From Paraburkholderia sp. BL25I1N1 (GTDB lineage: Bacteria > Pseudomonadota > Gammaproteobacteria > Burkholderiales > Burkholderiaceae), in assembly GCF_003002025.1 (NCBI RefSeq), contig NZ_PVZB01000010.1, positions 1-64,000 on the forward strand: a stretch of 64,000 nucleotides of DNA, given 5' to 3'. How positions within the stretch are numbered: position 1 is the stretch's first letter; each line of letters begins with the position of its first letter. Shown here one piece after another: positions 8,058-16,329 of this stretch. A program made the translations under genes and the position numbers. The notes under the pieces are model-generated. The model saw only the letters and a program-made list of their open reading frames with translations. It did not search any database and was not told the DNA's origin.

Positions 8058-8399
8058 ATGGACCGGACGTCCGCAATGGAAACCTATGTCAGTGTGGTGG
8101 AGCCGGGTTCGTTCTCGGCGGCCGCAAAGCGGCTCAAACTCGGGCAACCGGCCGTGTCGAAGTCGATCGCGCAACTCGAAGAGCGACTCGGCGTGCGACT
8201 CCTGTTGCGCTCGACACGCGCACTGACGCCCACCGATGCAGGTCGGCGCTTCTACGAGCACGCGCGGCGCGCAATCGAAGAAGCGGATCTTGCAGAACAT
8301 GTCGCGCGCGACGCGTCGACGGGACTCTCCGGCGTGCTTCGCGTCAGTGCCGCGGTGACCTTCGCGGTCGCCGGCAAGTGCTGTCGGTGTATAGATTAA
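8058..8399 (+). pseudogene. LysR-family regulator truncated after the DNA-binding domain
   Basis: The first 100 or so residues are a normal LysR N-terminus: METYVSVVEPGSFSAAAKRL, the helix-turn-helix QPAVSKSIAQLEERLGVRLL, and LTPTDAGRRFYEHAR, then the start of the effector domain (LSGVLRVSAAVTFA). The frame then changes to an unrelated nine-residue tail and stops. A complete protein would have about 300 residues. The ATG at 8058 has AAGGAG at 8042-8047, a little far upstream. No remainder of the effector domain is visible downstream, so a deletion or insertion removed it rather than one base change. Its divergent position next to the alkylsulfatase recalls SdsB1, the LysR activator of SdsA1. 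Confidence 0.85.
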
Positions 8400-8798
8400 T
8401 TGCTTCGACGATCAGGGGCCGCGCAATGCAAGGACTTTAATTAGCATCCCGGAAGCAATTGCAAATCCGCTATGAACCTATCCGACGGCAGCCTTACGAA
8501 ATCAGATCCAGTAGAATTACTTCCATTGCCTTTGCGCTAACGCCCTCATGTCGCCATAGCCGCGAGTTATCGCGCGCTAGTGACACTCAACTGCGCACTG
8601 GACGCAGCCACCCAGCGTTTCCCGTGCCGGGCGGGCGTTGAAGTCGAACGGCCGGCAACCCGACGACGAATCTGCCTAGCGCCGAAAAAATGCGCCCGTT
8701 GCGAAGCAAAGTACGCGGCACGTTAAGTGCTCCATTCGTGATCAAGCAGGCGGCGATCGTCTGCGTCTTTATTCCGGTCCAACCAAGGAGGACGAATC
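8400..8798. other. Intergenic region after the broken LysR gene
   Basis: 399 bp without a supported gene. It starts with an AT-rich stretch (ATAGATTAATTGC and similar) that differs from the preceding coding DNA. This suggests the LysR break lies near 8360. No inverted repeats or transposase remnants are visible. Confidence 0.45.
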
Positions 8799-9131
8799 AT
8801 GAATAAGGCAACCAGCACCTTAATCGCGGCCGTCGCCGCACTCGCCCTGTCGGGCGGCGCTTTCGCACAGACGGCCGGAGGCTCCAGCGGCGCAGGTACG
8901 TCAGGCAGCACCGCTAGCCCGGCGAACCAGACGAACCAGATGAACGGCGCAGCGGGTGGCTACGGCACGCCAAGCGGCACCAACTCCGCTAGCGGCATGG
9001 CCACCCGGCAGGCGCCGAACTCCGGCCTGCCGAGCGGGAACAGCACTTCGACCTCCGGCACCAGCGCTCCGAAGACGAGCAACACACTGGCCACCCCAAG
9101 CGTCGTGTCGCCGGCCGCCGGCCAACAGTAG
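8799..9131 (+). CDS. Small secreted Gly/Ser/Thr/Asn-rich protein
   Basis: 110 residues. A signal peptide is obvious: MNKATSTLIAAVAALALSGG, with a cleavage site after AFAQ near residue 24. The mature part is low-complexity, made almost only of Gly, Ser, Thr, Asn, Ala, Pro and Gln, with no Cys and very few charges, so it is probably disordered. A strong AAGGAGG site lies at 8785-8791. Similar small proteins are common and uncharacterised in Burkholderiales as far as I recall. Function unknown; a periplasmic or extracellular filler or stress-related protein is possible. Confidence 0.8.
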   Translation: MNKATSTLIAAVAALALSGGAFAQTAGGSSGAGTSGSTASPANQTNQMNGAAGGYGTPSGTNSASGMATRQAPNSGLPSGNSTSTSGTSAPKTSNTLATPSVVSPAAGQQ

Positions 9132-9312
9132 TGGTCATGTCGGTTCGCTTGATAGACTAGCCGTCGGCGACGACTCCACAAAGGACGTCGCCGAATGAGA
9201 TCCGTAAGCGTCGGTAGCGTTGTTCGAGAGCAATTGTCCGGCGCGTCAATTCAGACACCGTGTCCGCGCTTCCGGAAGACGTCCAAACAGAACTATCGCC
9301 GCATGACCCTGT

Positions 9313-9344
9313 CCAGTTGAAGACTCGCCGCCAACTGGCGAGTC
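9313..9344. promoter_or_regulatory. Two mutually exclusive hairpins in a gene-free gap
   Basis: In the 560-bp gap 9132-9691, CCAGTTG (9313-9319) can pair with CAACTGG (9332-9338), and GACTCGCC (9322-9329) can pair perfectly with GGCGAGTC (9337-9344). The stems share bases, so only one can form at a time, as in attenuators. It may instead be a terminator for the upstream secreted-protein gene. The rest of the gap shows no gene I can support. Confidence 0.35.
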
Positions 9345-9691
9345 CCCGCGCTTTAACTTCCAATCCGATGAAGCCGAGGGCGCAACCGCCGCAGAGCGCA
9401 TTTTCACGCGACCGACAATCTGCGCGTGCGATCCGGCCATCGGCATCGCGCTTTTTATCCTGTTGCCGCCAATGCGGCTTATATTGATGTCAGGCGTGTT
9501 CCCGCATCAACAGGATTCCGTTTCAGCGCAATGGCCGCACTCGTGCTGGCCATCGTGGCGCAAGATGGTTGGGCGCGGCATGAAATGCGCGGCACGCACG
9601 CGCCCTGGTATGATGCCCATCGCACGCCTTTGGTGGAGTCCGGTTCACTGTTGCTCCTCACGCAGCCTGTCCTTTCGTCACGAGAACCATC

Positions 9692-9958
9692 ATGCCCGTC
9701 CAACCCGACAAAGTCCCCGCTGCGAGCGCCCCACCGCACAAGGCCCCGCGCAAGGTCATGCCGATCGCCGCGCGCAATCTTCTGATGGTGGCCGTGGGCG
9801 TCGTGGTCTTCGCGATCGTGGCGACCGTCGTGCTTTACGGTCCGATTACGTACGGCGACGAGATTCCGAACTTCGGCATCATCCTCATGCTGACCGTGCC
9901 GGTGATCGCGGGCGTGGCGTTCCGGGTCGGGCTGGATGCGTGGTTCGACCGGAAGTGA
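9692..9958 (+). CDS. Small two-helix inner-membrane protein of unknown function
   Basis: 88 residues with a basic, Pro/Ala-rich N-terminal tail, then two hydrophobic helices: roughly 28-49 (LLMVAVGVVVFAIVATVVLY) and 61-80 (FGIILMLTVPVIAGVAFRV). They are joined by a short loop GPITYGDEIPN. No signal cleavage site or known domain is visible. The gene stands alone between a 560-bp gap and the convergent sensor kinase, 43 bp from its stop. Codon use matches the surrounding genes, which supports a real gene. Confidence 0.7.
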   Translation: MPVQPDKVPAASAPPHKAPRKVMPIAARNLLMVAVGVVVFAIVATVVLYGPITYGDEIPNFGIILMLTVPVIAGVAFRVGLDAWFDRK

Positions 9959-10001
9959 ACGACGGCCGCTTCGAGCGCATGCCGTTTGAAAGCTGCCACG
10001 T

Positions 10002-11357
10002 CTAGCGTGTCGAGGCGCCAAGGGGCAGTACCACCCACACCTCCAGCCCGCCACCTTCGCGCGCATGAAACTCCAGACTGCCGCTGTGCAGACGCGCGAT
10101 TCGCTCGACGATCGCCAGTCCCAGCCCGGTGCCGCCGCTGTGCGTACGCGCATTGCGGCCGCGCTGGAACGGCGCCTTCAGTTGCTCCAACTCCTGCGCT
10201 GAAAGACCTTTGCCGCGATCGCCGACTGCAACGTACACCGCCTCGCGCGTGGCCCAGCTTCGCACCGCGAGTCCGCTTCCGCCGTACACGATCGCGTTCT
10301 GCATCAGGTTCATGAGCAGCCGCATCATGCTGATCGGGCGGTACGGCACAGCGGGCAATGTCGCAAGGGATAGCTCGAACTGGTGCCCCAGCCCCGCGAA
10401 ATCCCCCGCCAGCCGTTCGATCAGCGCATTGAGATCGCCGGGCTCCGGCTGCTCGCGCTCGCCGCTGCCCGCGTAATCCATGAACTGCTGCAAGATCGTT
10501 TCGATCTGATCCAGATACGATTCAGCGGCGACCACGAAGCCGCTGTCGCTGCCACTGGGCATGGCCATGGCCATCGAGAGACGCAGCTTGGTCAAGGGCG
10601 TGCGGATGTCGTGCGAGATGCCCGCGAGCATCAGCGCGCGCGTCGCCTCGGCTTGCTGCAACGCCTGCGTCATCTGATTGAACGCGCCGCTCACCGTGGC
10701 AATTTCGGCGGGGCCATCGGTCGGCAATGGCGCGGGCGTTTCACCGGCGCTTACGCGGCGCGCCGCGCGCGTCAACTCCTGGAGCGGCCGGTTGAGGTGG
10801 CGCTGGATCAGGTAGCCGGTCAGCGCCGCCAGCGCGCCGAGTCCGAGCGTCAGCACGATGGCGGCGTCGAGTCCGTTGCCCTGCGCGTCTTCGGGAACGG
10901 GCAGCGCGATCCAGTACGGCGCTTGTGGTGCATCGGCCGGCGCGTGCATGCGGATCCACAGTCGCTGGCCGCCCAGCGTTTGCCAGCGCGCCGGCATGTC
11001 GGCGGGCAGATGCGCGCGCAAGCTCTCGAGAAACACGTTGCGCTGATAGGTGCGGTACGCGCGCATGAGATCCGGCGGCGGCGCGGTGGCGGCTTCGTCC
11101 GGTGCCTGGGCGCGCGCGTCGAGGCGCGCGCTCAAGTCTCGACGCGCCGCGGGCGGCGTGGCCGCGAGCAGATTGTCGAGCGTCGTCACATAAGTGGCGA
11201 ACACGGCCGCCGCACGTTCGACGCGCGGCCGCTGCACATAGTGGATCAACACGCCGAGCGCGCACACCTGGCTCAGCATCACGAGCGCGATCAGCAGCGC
11301 GATATTGCGCGCCAGCAGCGTTCTGGGCAGCAAGCTTTGCAGCAGCGAGCGTGTCAT
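10002..11357 (-). CDS. EnvZ-like sensor histidine kinase
   Basis: 451 residues. Order: cytoplasmic tail, first membrane helix (about 17-40), periplasmic sensor region (about 45-160), second helix (about 165-185), HAMP, HisKA with SHDIRTPLTKLRL (phosphorylated His249), and HATPase with NAIVYG (N box), GDRGKGL and GGTGLGLAIVERI (G boxes). The ATG at 11357 overlaps the regulator stop as ATGA, so the pair is translationally coupled; a longer frame from 11396 is not needed. The overall layout resembles EnvZ. As the last gene of the efflux unit, it probably senses a pump-related envelope signal and phosphorylates the regulator upstream. Confidence 0.93.
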   Translation of the reverse strand: MTRSLLQSLLPRTLLARNIALLIALVMLSQVCALGVLIHYVQRPRVERAAAVFATYVTTLDNLLAATPPAARRDLSARLDARAQAPDEAATAPPPDLMRAYRTYQRNVFLESLRAHLPADMPARWQTLGGQRLWIRMHAPADAPQAPYWIALPVPEDAQGNGLDAAIVLTLGLGALAALTGYLIQRHLNRPLQELTRAARRVSAGETPAPLPTDGPAEIATVSGAFNQMTQALQQAEATRALMLAGISHDIRTPLTKLRLSMAMAMPSGSDSGFVVAAESYLDQIETILQQFMDYAGSGEREQPEPGDLNALIERLAGDFAGLGHQFELSLATLPAVPYRPISMMRLLMNLMQNAIVYGGSGLAVRSWATREAVYVAVGDRGKGLSAQELEQLKAPFQRGRNARTHSGGTGLGLAIVERIARLHSGSLEFHAREGGGLEVWVVLPLGASTR

Positions 11358-12067
11358 GAGTCGACGTCCGCGACCAGCATGTAGCCGACACCCCACACGG
11401 TCTTGATGAAGCGCGGCTTGGACGGATCGTCCTCGACGATCTGCCGCAGCCTCAGCACCTGCACGTCGATGCTGCGATCCAGCGCATCGTGCTCGCGGCC
11501 CCGCGCGCGCGCCAGCAGATTGTCGCGGCTCACCGGCCGGTTCGGCGACGACGCCAGCGCGACCAGCAGCAGCATCTGCGCGGAGTGAATCTCCAGCAAC
11601 TCGCCCGCGCGCGACAGCTGCTGCTTGACGATATCGAGCGAGAAGTCGCCGAAGCTCACGCTTTGCGACGTCACGGTGACCTCGCCCGAGGCGATCTTCT
11701 GGCGCCGCAGCAGCGCGTTGATACGCGCCACCAGTTCACGCGGCAGGAACGGTTTGGCGAGGTAGTCGTCGGCGCCGGTTTCGAGGCCGACCACCCGGTC
11801 GAGCGGATCGCCCTTCGCGGTCAGCATCAGGATCGGCAAGGTCTGCCCCTGCTCGCGCAAACGGGCGCAAATAGCGAGGCCGTCCTCTTCACCGATCATC
11901 AGATCGAGCACCAGCAGATCGAAGGGCTCGCGCTCCAGGTAACGGTCGAGGCGCTTGCCGTCTTCGGCGACGCGCACGTCAAAGCCGTGGCCGCGCAGAA
12001 AGCGCTGCAGCATGTTGCGCAATTCGACTTCATCGTCGAGCACGATGATTTTGGCGGGGCGATCCAT
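11354..12067 (-). CDS. OmpR-family response regulator
   Basis: 237 residues. The receiver domain has DDE near residues 11-13, the phosphoacceptor Asp55 in LLVLDLMIGEEDG, a Thr in LMLTAKG and Lys in YLAKPF. The C-terminal winged-helix domain (about 135-235) ends with the OmpR hallmark IKTVWGVGYML. A GAGGAG-type site lies just before the ATG at 12067. The gene is 21 bp behind the RND pump gene and overlaps the kinase gene by four bases. This points to one operon in which the two-component system is made together with the pump it probably controls. Confidence 0.94.
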   Translation of the reverse strand: MDRPAKIIVLDDEVELRNMLQRFLRGHGFDVRVAEDGKRLDRYLEREPFDLLVLDLMIGEEDGLAICARLREQGQTLPILMLTAKGDPLDRVVGLETGADDYLAKPFLPRELVARINALLRRQKIASGEVTVTSQSVSFGDFSLDIVKQQLSRAGELLEIHSAQMLLLVALASSPNRPVSRDNLLARARGREHDALDRSIDVQVLRLRQIVEDDPSKPRFIKTVWGVGYMLVADVDS

Positions 12068-12088
12068 GCGAAGGCTCCTCGATTCAGG

Positions 12089-15000
12089 CTAGGCGTCGGG
12101 CGGCGTTGCTTTCCATGCCGCATGCCGTTCGCTCAAGCGCTGCAACAGCACATAAAACGACGGAATGAACAGCACGGCAATGCAGGTGGAAGCGAGCATC
12201 CCCGAAAATACCGCAATCCCGAGCGAGCGGCGCGCGCTCGCACTCGCGCCGGTGGCGATCACGAGCGGCACCACGCCGAGAATAAATGCGAACGAGGTCA
12301 TCATGATCGGCCGGAACCGCAGGCGCGCGGCTTCTATCGCCGCCTCGGTTATGGCGACGCCCTGGGCGCGCAGATGCCGCGCGAATTCGACGATCAGAAT
12401 CGCGTTCTTCGCCGACAGCGCGATCAGCAGCACGAGACCGATCTGCGTGTACAGGTTGTTGGCGGCGCCGAGCGCGGCGAGTGTGCCCGCCGTGCCGAGC
12501 AGGGCCAGCGGCACCGCCAGAACCACGGCGATGGGCAACAGCCAGCTTTCGTATTGCGCGGCCAGCACGCAGAACACCAGCAGCACACCCACGGCGAACA
12601 CCCAGTACGCCGAATTGCCGACCAGTTTCTCCTGATACGACATCGCGGTCCATTCATAGCCAATGCCCGCCGGCAGAATACGCGCGGCTTCCTGCTCGAA
12701 GGCTTTGATCGCGTCGCCCGTGCTGTAACCCGCCGCCGGATTGCCGTTGATGGCCGCGGCCGGCTCGAGGTTGTACAGCGTCGCCACCGCCGGGCCGACG
12801 CTCGTGCGCGCGTCGATGAAGGTGCCGAGTTCGACCATGTGGCCGCTGTTGCTGCGGATCTGCAAGCGGCGAATGTCGTCGGTTTCGCGGCGAAATGCGC
12901 CGTCGGCCTGCACGAACACCGGAAACGTATGATTGAAGGTGGTGAACTGGTTCACGTAGCTCGAGCCGACATAGTCCTGCAGCAGATCGAACACATTGCC
13001 GACCGGCACTTGCAGCGACTCCGCCTTGGCGCGATCGAGCGTGAGTTCGACGGTCGGCACGGACGCGCGGAACGGGCTGAACACGCGCTGCAATTCAGGC
13101 CGTTTCGAGACGCCGGCGATCAACGCGTCGGTCGCGTCCTGCAAGCGCCGATAATTTTGCGAGCCGTCGGTCAGCATGACCTGCATCTGCACGCCCCCGC
13201 TGTTGCCGAGGCACTGGATCGGCGGCGGCACGATCACCACGGAGCGGATGTCGGGCAGCTTCGCCAGCTCGCTATTCATGCGCAAATACAGCGAGCGCAG
13301 GTCTTCGCCTTTGCCGCGCTTGCTCCAGTCGTCGAGCGTCACGTAGATCAGCGCGGAATTCGGTAGCGAGGCGTTGTTGTCCAGCGGCGAGATGCCGCCA
13401 ATCGACACCACATGGCTCACGCCCGGAATCGCGCCGATGCGTTTCTCGATCTGCGTGCTCGCCTCGCGCGTGCGTCCGAGCGAAGCGGCGTCGGCGAGTT
13501 GCGCGGCGATCAGCACGTAGCCCTGATCTTCGAGCGGAATGAAACTGGTGGGTATGCGCGTCAACAGGAAAGCGGAGCCCGCGCCGAGCACCAGCGCGAT
13601 CACCAGCGCAAGCCCGCAGCGCGCGACGAACCACGACACGACCCGCACGTAGCCCTTTTCGACACGAGCGTAACCCTTGTCGAACACGCGATACACGATA
13701 TTCGGTTTGCCGGGCCGCGCATGCCGCAGCCAGCGCACGCTTTGCACCGGTTTGAGCGTCACCGCGTTGATCGCGCTGATCACGGTGGTGGCGACGACCA
13801 CCAGAGCAAATTGACGGTACATCTGCCCGGTCACGCCGCCCAGAAACGCCGACGGCAAAAACACCGAGACCAGCACCAGCGTGATGCCGATGATCGGCCC
13901 AAGCAGTTCATGCATCGCGTCGATGGCGGCCTGCTTCGGCGTCTTGCCCTGTTCGATATGCTGCGTGATGCCTTCGACCACCACGATCGCGTCGTCCACC
14001 ACGATGCCGATGGCCAGCACTATCGCGAACAGCGTCAGCAGGTTGATCGAGAAGCCGAGCATATAGATTGCACCGAACGTGCCGATAATGGTCACCGGAA
14101 TCGTCGTGGCCGGCACCAGCATCGCGCGCCAGTTTTGCAAAAACAGCAGGATCACCGCGAGCACCAGCAAGGCCGCCTCGAACAGCGTCTTGTACACGTC
14201 GATCACCGATTGCCGCACGAAGGTGGTCGTATCGAACGGCAGCTGATAACTAACGCCTTTCGGCATGTCTTTCGCGAGGCGCGCCATGGTCGCCTTCACG
14301 GCATTGCCGACTTCCAGCGCATTCGCTTCGGGTAACTGATAAATAGCGATGCCCGCGGCCGGCTTGCCGTCGAGATTGAAGAACTGTCCGTAACTCGACG
14401 AGCCGAGTTCGGTACGCCCCACATCGCGAATCCGCACGAAATGGCCGCCGTTATCCGGATCGGCCTTGACGATGATGTCGTCGAATTCGCGCGGATCGGA
14501 GAGCGCACCGTGCATCGTCACCGTGAGCTGGAACGCCTGGCCGCCCGAGTTCGGCTCGGAACCGAGTTGGCCCGCGCTCACTTCCCTGCTCTGGCTCTGG
14601 ATCGCGTTCATCACATCGGCGGCGGTCAGATTGCGTTCGCTCAGTTTCTTCGGATCGAGCCATACGCGCATGCTGTATTGCCCCGTGCCGAACACGGTCA
14701 CGTCGCCCACGCCCGGCAAACGCGCGAGCGTGTCGCGCAGATAGATCACCGCGTAGTTGCTCAGAAACAGCGAATCGTATTTCGGATCCGGCGATTGCAG
14801 CGTGTAGAGTTGCAGGATCGCGGTCGACCGCTTGCGCACGGTCACGCCCTGCTGCTGCACCGCCTGCGGCAGTTGCGCGGTTGCCGCCGAGACGCGGTTC
14901 TGCACCAGCACCTGCGCCTTGTCGACATCCGTACCGACGGCGAAGGTGACGGTGAGCGTATAGGTGCCGTCGTTGGTGCTGGTCGACTGCATGTACAGCG

Positions 15001-15223
15001 CGTTTTCCACGCCGTTGACCTGAGTTTCGATCGGCAGCGCCACGCGGTCGATCAGCGTCGCGGCACTGGCGCCGGGAAAGCGCGCCACCACTTGCACAGT
15101 AGGCGGCGTGATGGGCGGATATTGCGCGATGGGCAGATTGATCAGCGCGACGGCGCCGAGCAGCATCACGATCAGCGCGATCACATTGGCGAAGACCGGC
15201 CGCTCGACGAAGAAGCGGATCAT
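12089..15223 (-). CDS. RND multidrug efflux pump, HAE1 type
   Basis: 1044 residues, the standard HAE1 length. It begins MIRFFVERPVFANVIALIVM (first membrane helix) and has the proton-relay helix IVLAIGIVVDDAIVVVEGI with the paired aspartates near residue 406. It also has the second helix cluster (LTLFAIVLAIGI...LVSVFLPSAFLGG) and a C-terminal repeat with LSAKNAILIVEFARHLRAQG. It is the proton-driven inner-membrane part of a tripartite pump expelling hydrophobic drugs or detergents; the substrate cannot be predicted. Its ATG overlaps the adaptor stop (ATGA at 15220-15223). The order outer-membrane factor, adaptor, pump, regulator, kinase makes a self-contained cassette. Confidence 0.96.
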   Translation of the reverse strand: MIRFFVERPVFANVIALIVMLLGAVALINLPIAQYPPITPPTVQVVARFPGASAATLIDRVALPIETQVNGVENALYMQSTSTNDGTYTLTVTFAVGTDVDKAQVLVQNRVSAATAQLPQAVQQQGVTVRKRSTAILQLYTLQSPDPKYDSLFLSNYAVIYLRDTLARLPGVGDVTVFGTGQYSMRVWLDPKKLSERNLTAADVMNAIQSQSREVSAGQLGSEPNSGGQAFQLTVTMHGALSDPREFDDIIVKADPDNGGHFVRIRDVGRTELGSSSYGQFFNLDGKPAAGIAIYQLPEANALEVGNAVKATMARLAKDMPKGVSYQLPFDTTTFVRQSVIDVYKTLFEAALLVLAVILLFLQNWRAMLVPATTIPVTIIGTFGAIYMLGFSINLLTLFAIVLAIGIVVDDAIVVVEGITQHIEQGKTPKQAAIDAMHELLGPIIGITLVLVSVFLPSAFLGGVTGQMYRQFALVVVATTVISAINAVTLKPVQSVRWLRHARPGKPNIVYRVFDKGYARVEKGYVRVVSWFVARCGLALVIALVLGAGSAFLLTRIPTSFIPLEDQGYVLIAAQLADAASLGRTREASTQIEKRIGAIPGVSHVVSIGGISPLDNNASLPNSALIYVTLDDWSKRGKGEDLRSLYLRMNSELAKLPDIRSVVIVPPPIQCLGNSGGVQMQVMLTDGSQNYRRLQDATDALIAGVSKRPELQRVFSPFRASVPTVELTLDRAKAESLQVPVGNVFDLLQDYVGSSYVNQFTTFNHTFPVFVQADGAFRRETDDIRRLQIRSNSGHMVELGTFIDARTSVGPAVATLYNLEPAAAINGNPAAGYSTGDAIKAFEQEAARILPAGIGYEWTAMSYQEKLVGNSAYWVFAVGVLLVFCVLAAQYESWLLPIAVVLAVPLALLGTAGTLAALGAANNLYTQIGLVLLIALSAKNAILIVEFARHLRAQGVAITEAAIEAARLRFRPIMMTSFAFILGVVPLVIATGASASARRSLGIAVFSGMLASTCIAVLFIPSFYVLLQRLSERHAAWKATPPDA

Positions 15224-16329
15224 GACTGGCCTTGCGTGTCCGCGGCCACCACTTGCACCCTGGTGCCCTGCGCCACCGCCAGCGCGCCGCCCGTCACGAC
15301 CTGATCGCCGGCGTTCAGTCCCGACGTAATCGCGCGCAGCGGGCCGAACAGTCCGCCCGTCACCACCGCGCGTTTCTCGATCACGCTCGCGCTGTTCACG
15401 ATCAGCACGAAAGCGCCGGCCTGTTCGCGCAGCACTGCGGTGTCGGGCACCAGCAAGACGTTTTGCGGCGCGCCGGCGGGAATATGCACCTCGACCGACA
15501 TGCCCGGAATCAGATGCGCGTCTTTGTTCGCGATGTCGGCACGCAGTCTGAGCGTGCCACTATTGGCGTCGACCCGCGTATCGACGAATTCCAACGCGGC
15601 ATCCTCGCCCTTGCCGGCCGGCGCGCCGAGCACGTTCACCCGCACCGTGCGCGGCGGCTCGGTGAACAGGCCGATGCGGTTCGCGTCGCGTTCGTTCAGC
15701 GTGAAGTTCACGTACACCGGCTGGATGCGATCCAGTGTGGCGAGCTTGGTGGAATCGGACGCGCCCACCAGATTGCCGACGTCGAACGACCGCGCGCCGA
15801 TACGTCCCGCGAACGGCGCGCGAATCTCCGTGTAGCCGAGATTGATGCGCGACATGTCGCGTTTGGCGAGCGCCTGGTCGCGCGTGGTCTGCGCTTTCTG
15901 CAACGACGACTCCGAGGTCGCGTTATCGGCAGTGAGCTGCTTCTGGCGGGTCAATTCCTGTTCGGCGTTGACGAGCTCGGCCTGGTCGTAAGTGAGCTGC
16001 GCGCGGTACGTGTCCGGCTCGATGCGGAACAGCAACTGCCCTTGCTTGACGTTGGCGCCGTCGGTGAAGCCGATTTCCTTCAGCACGCCCTGCACGCGCG
16101 CCACCAGCGTGACCGTGGCCGAAGGCGCGACCGTGCCGCTCAGGTCGATCTGTTCACGCACCTCGCGGGGCTGCGGGCGCATCACGCTCACTTGCGGCAC
16201 GGGCGCAGTGTGGGCGGCCGGCGCGTTGCCGTCGCGGCAGGCGGCCAGCGCCATGGCGAACACGATGCAGATCCCCACCGCCACCCGTCTGGCTATCAGA
16301 CCGTTTTCTGCCATTTCGTTATTTCCCAT
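15220..16329 (-). CDS. RND membrane-fusion (adaptor) lipoprotein
   Basis: 369 residues. A lipoprotein signal with lipobox LAAC lies near residues 28-31 (FAMALAACRDG). Then come the barrel-sandwich halves (VTLVARVQGVLKEIGFTDGA and YTEIRAPFAGRIGARS), a long coiled-coil hairpin between them (about 100-155), and beta-barrel and membrane-proximal domains, as in MexA/AcrA. It links the pump at 12089-15223 to the outer-membrane factor. The ATG at 16329 lies inside the end of the preceding gene; an ATG at 16314 (MAENGL) is an alternative. The stop overlaps the pump start. Confidence 0.95.
   Translation of the reverse strand: MGNNEMAENGLIARRVAVGICIVFAMALAACRDGNAPAAHTAPVPQVSVMRPQPREVREQIDLSGTVAPSATVTLVARVQGVLKEIGFTDGANVKQGQLLFRIEPDTYRAQLTYDQAELVNAEQELTRQKQLTADNATSESSLQKAQTTRDQALAKRDMSRINLGYTEIRAPFAGRIGARSFDVGNLVGASDSTKLATLDRIQPVYVNFTLNERDANRIGLFTEPPRTVRVNVLGAPAGKGEDAALEFVDTRVDANSGTLRLRADIANKDAHLIPGMSVEVHIPAGAPQNVLLVPDTAVLREQAGAFVLIVNSASVIEKRAVVTGGLFGPLRAITSGLNAGDQVVTGGALAVAQGTRVQVVAADTQGQS

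Noticed and set aside
11489..13366. Long plus-strand open frame (625 codons) antisense to the regulator and the pump
   Set aside because: Composition is dominated by Arg, His, Gln and Ala, as expected for the complement of a GC-rich coding gene, and no family is recognisable. The minus-strand genes have clear motifs.
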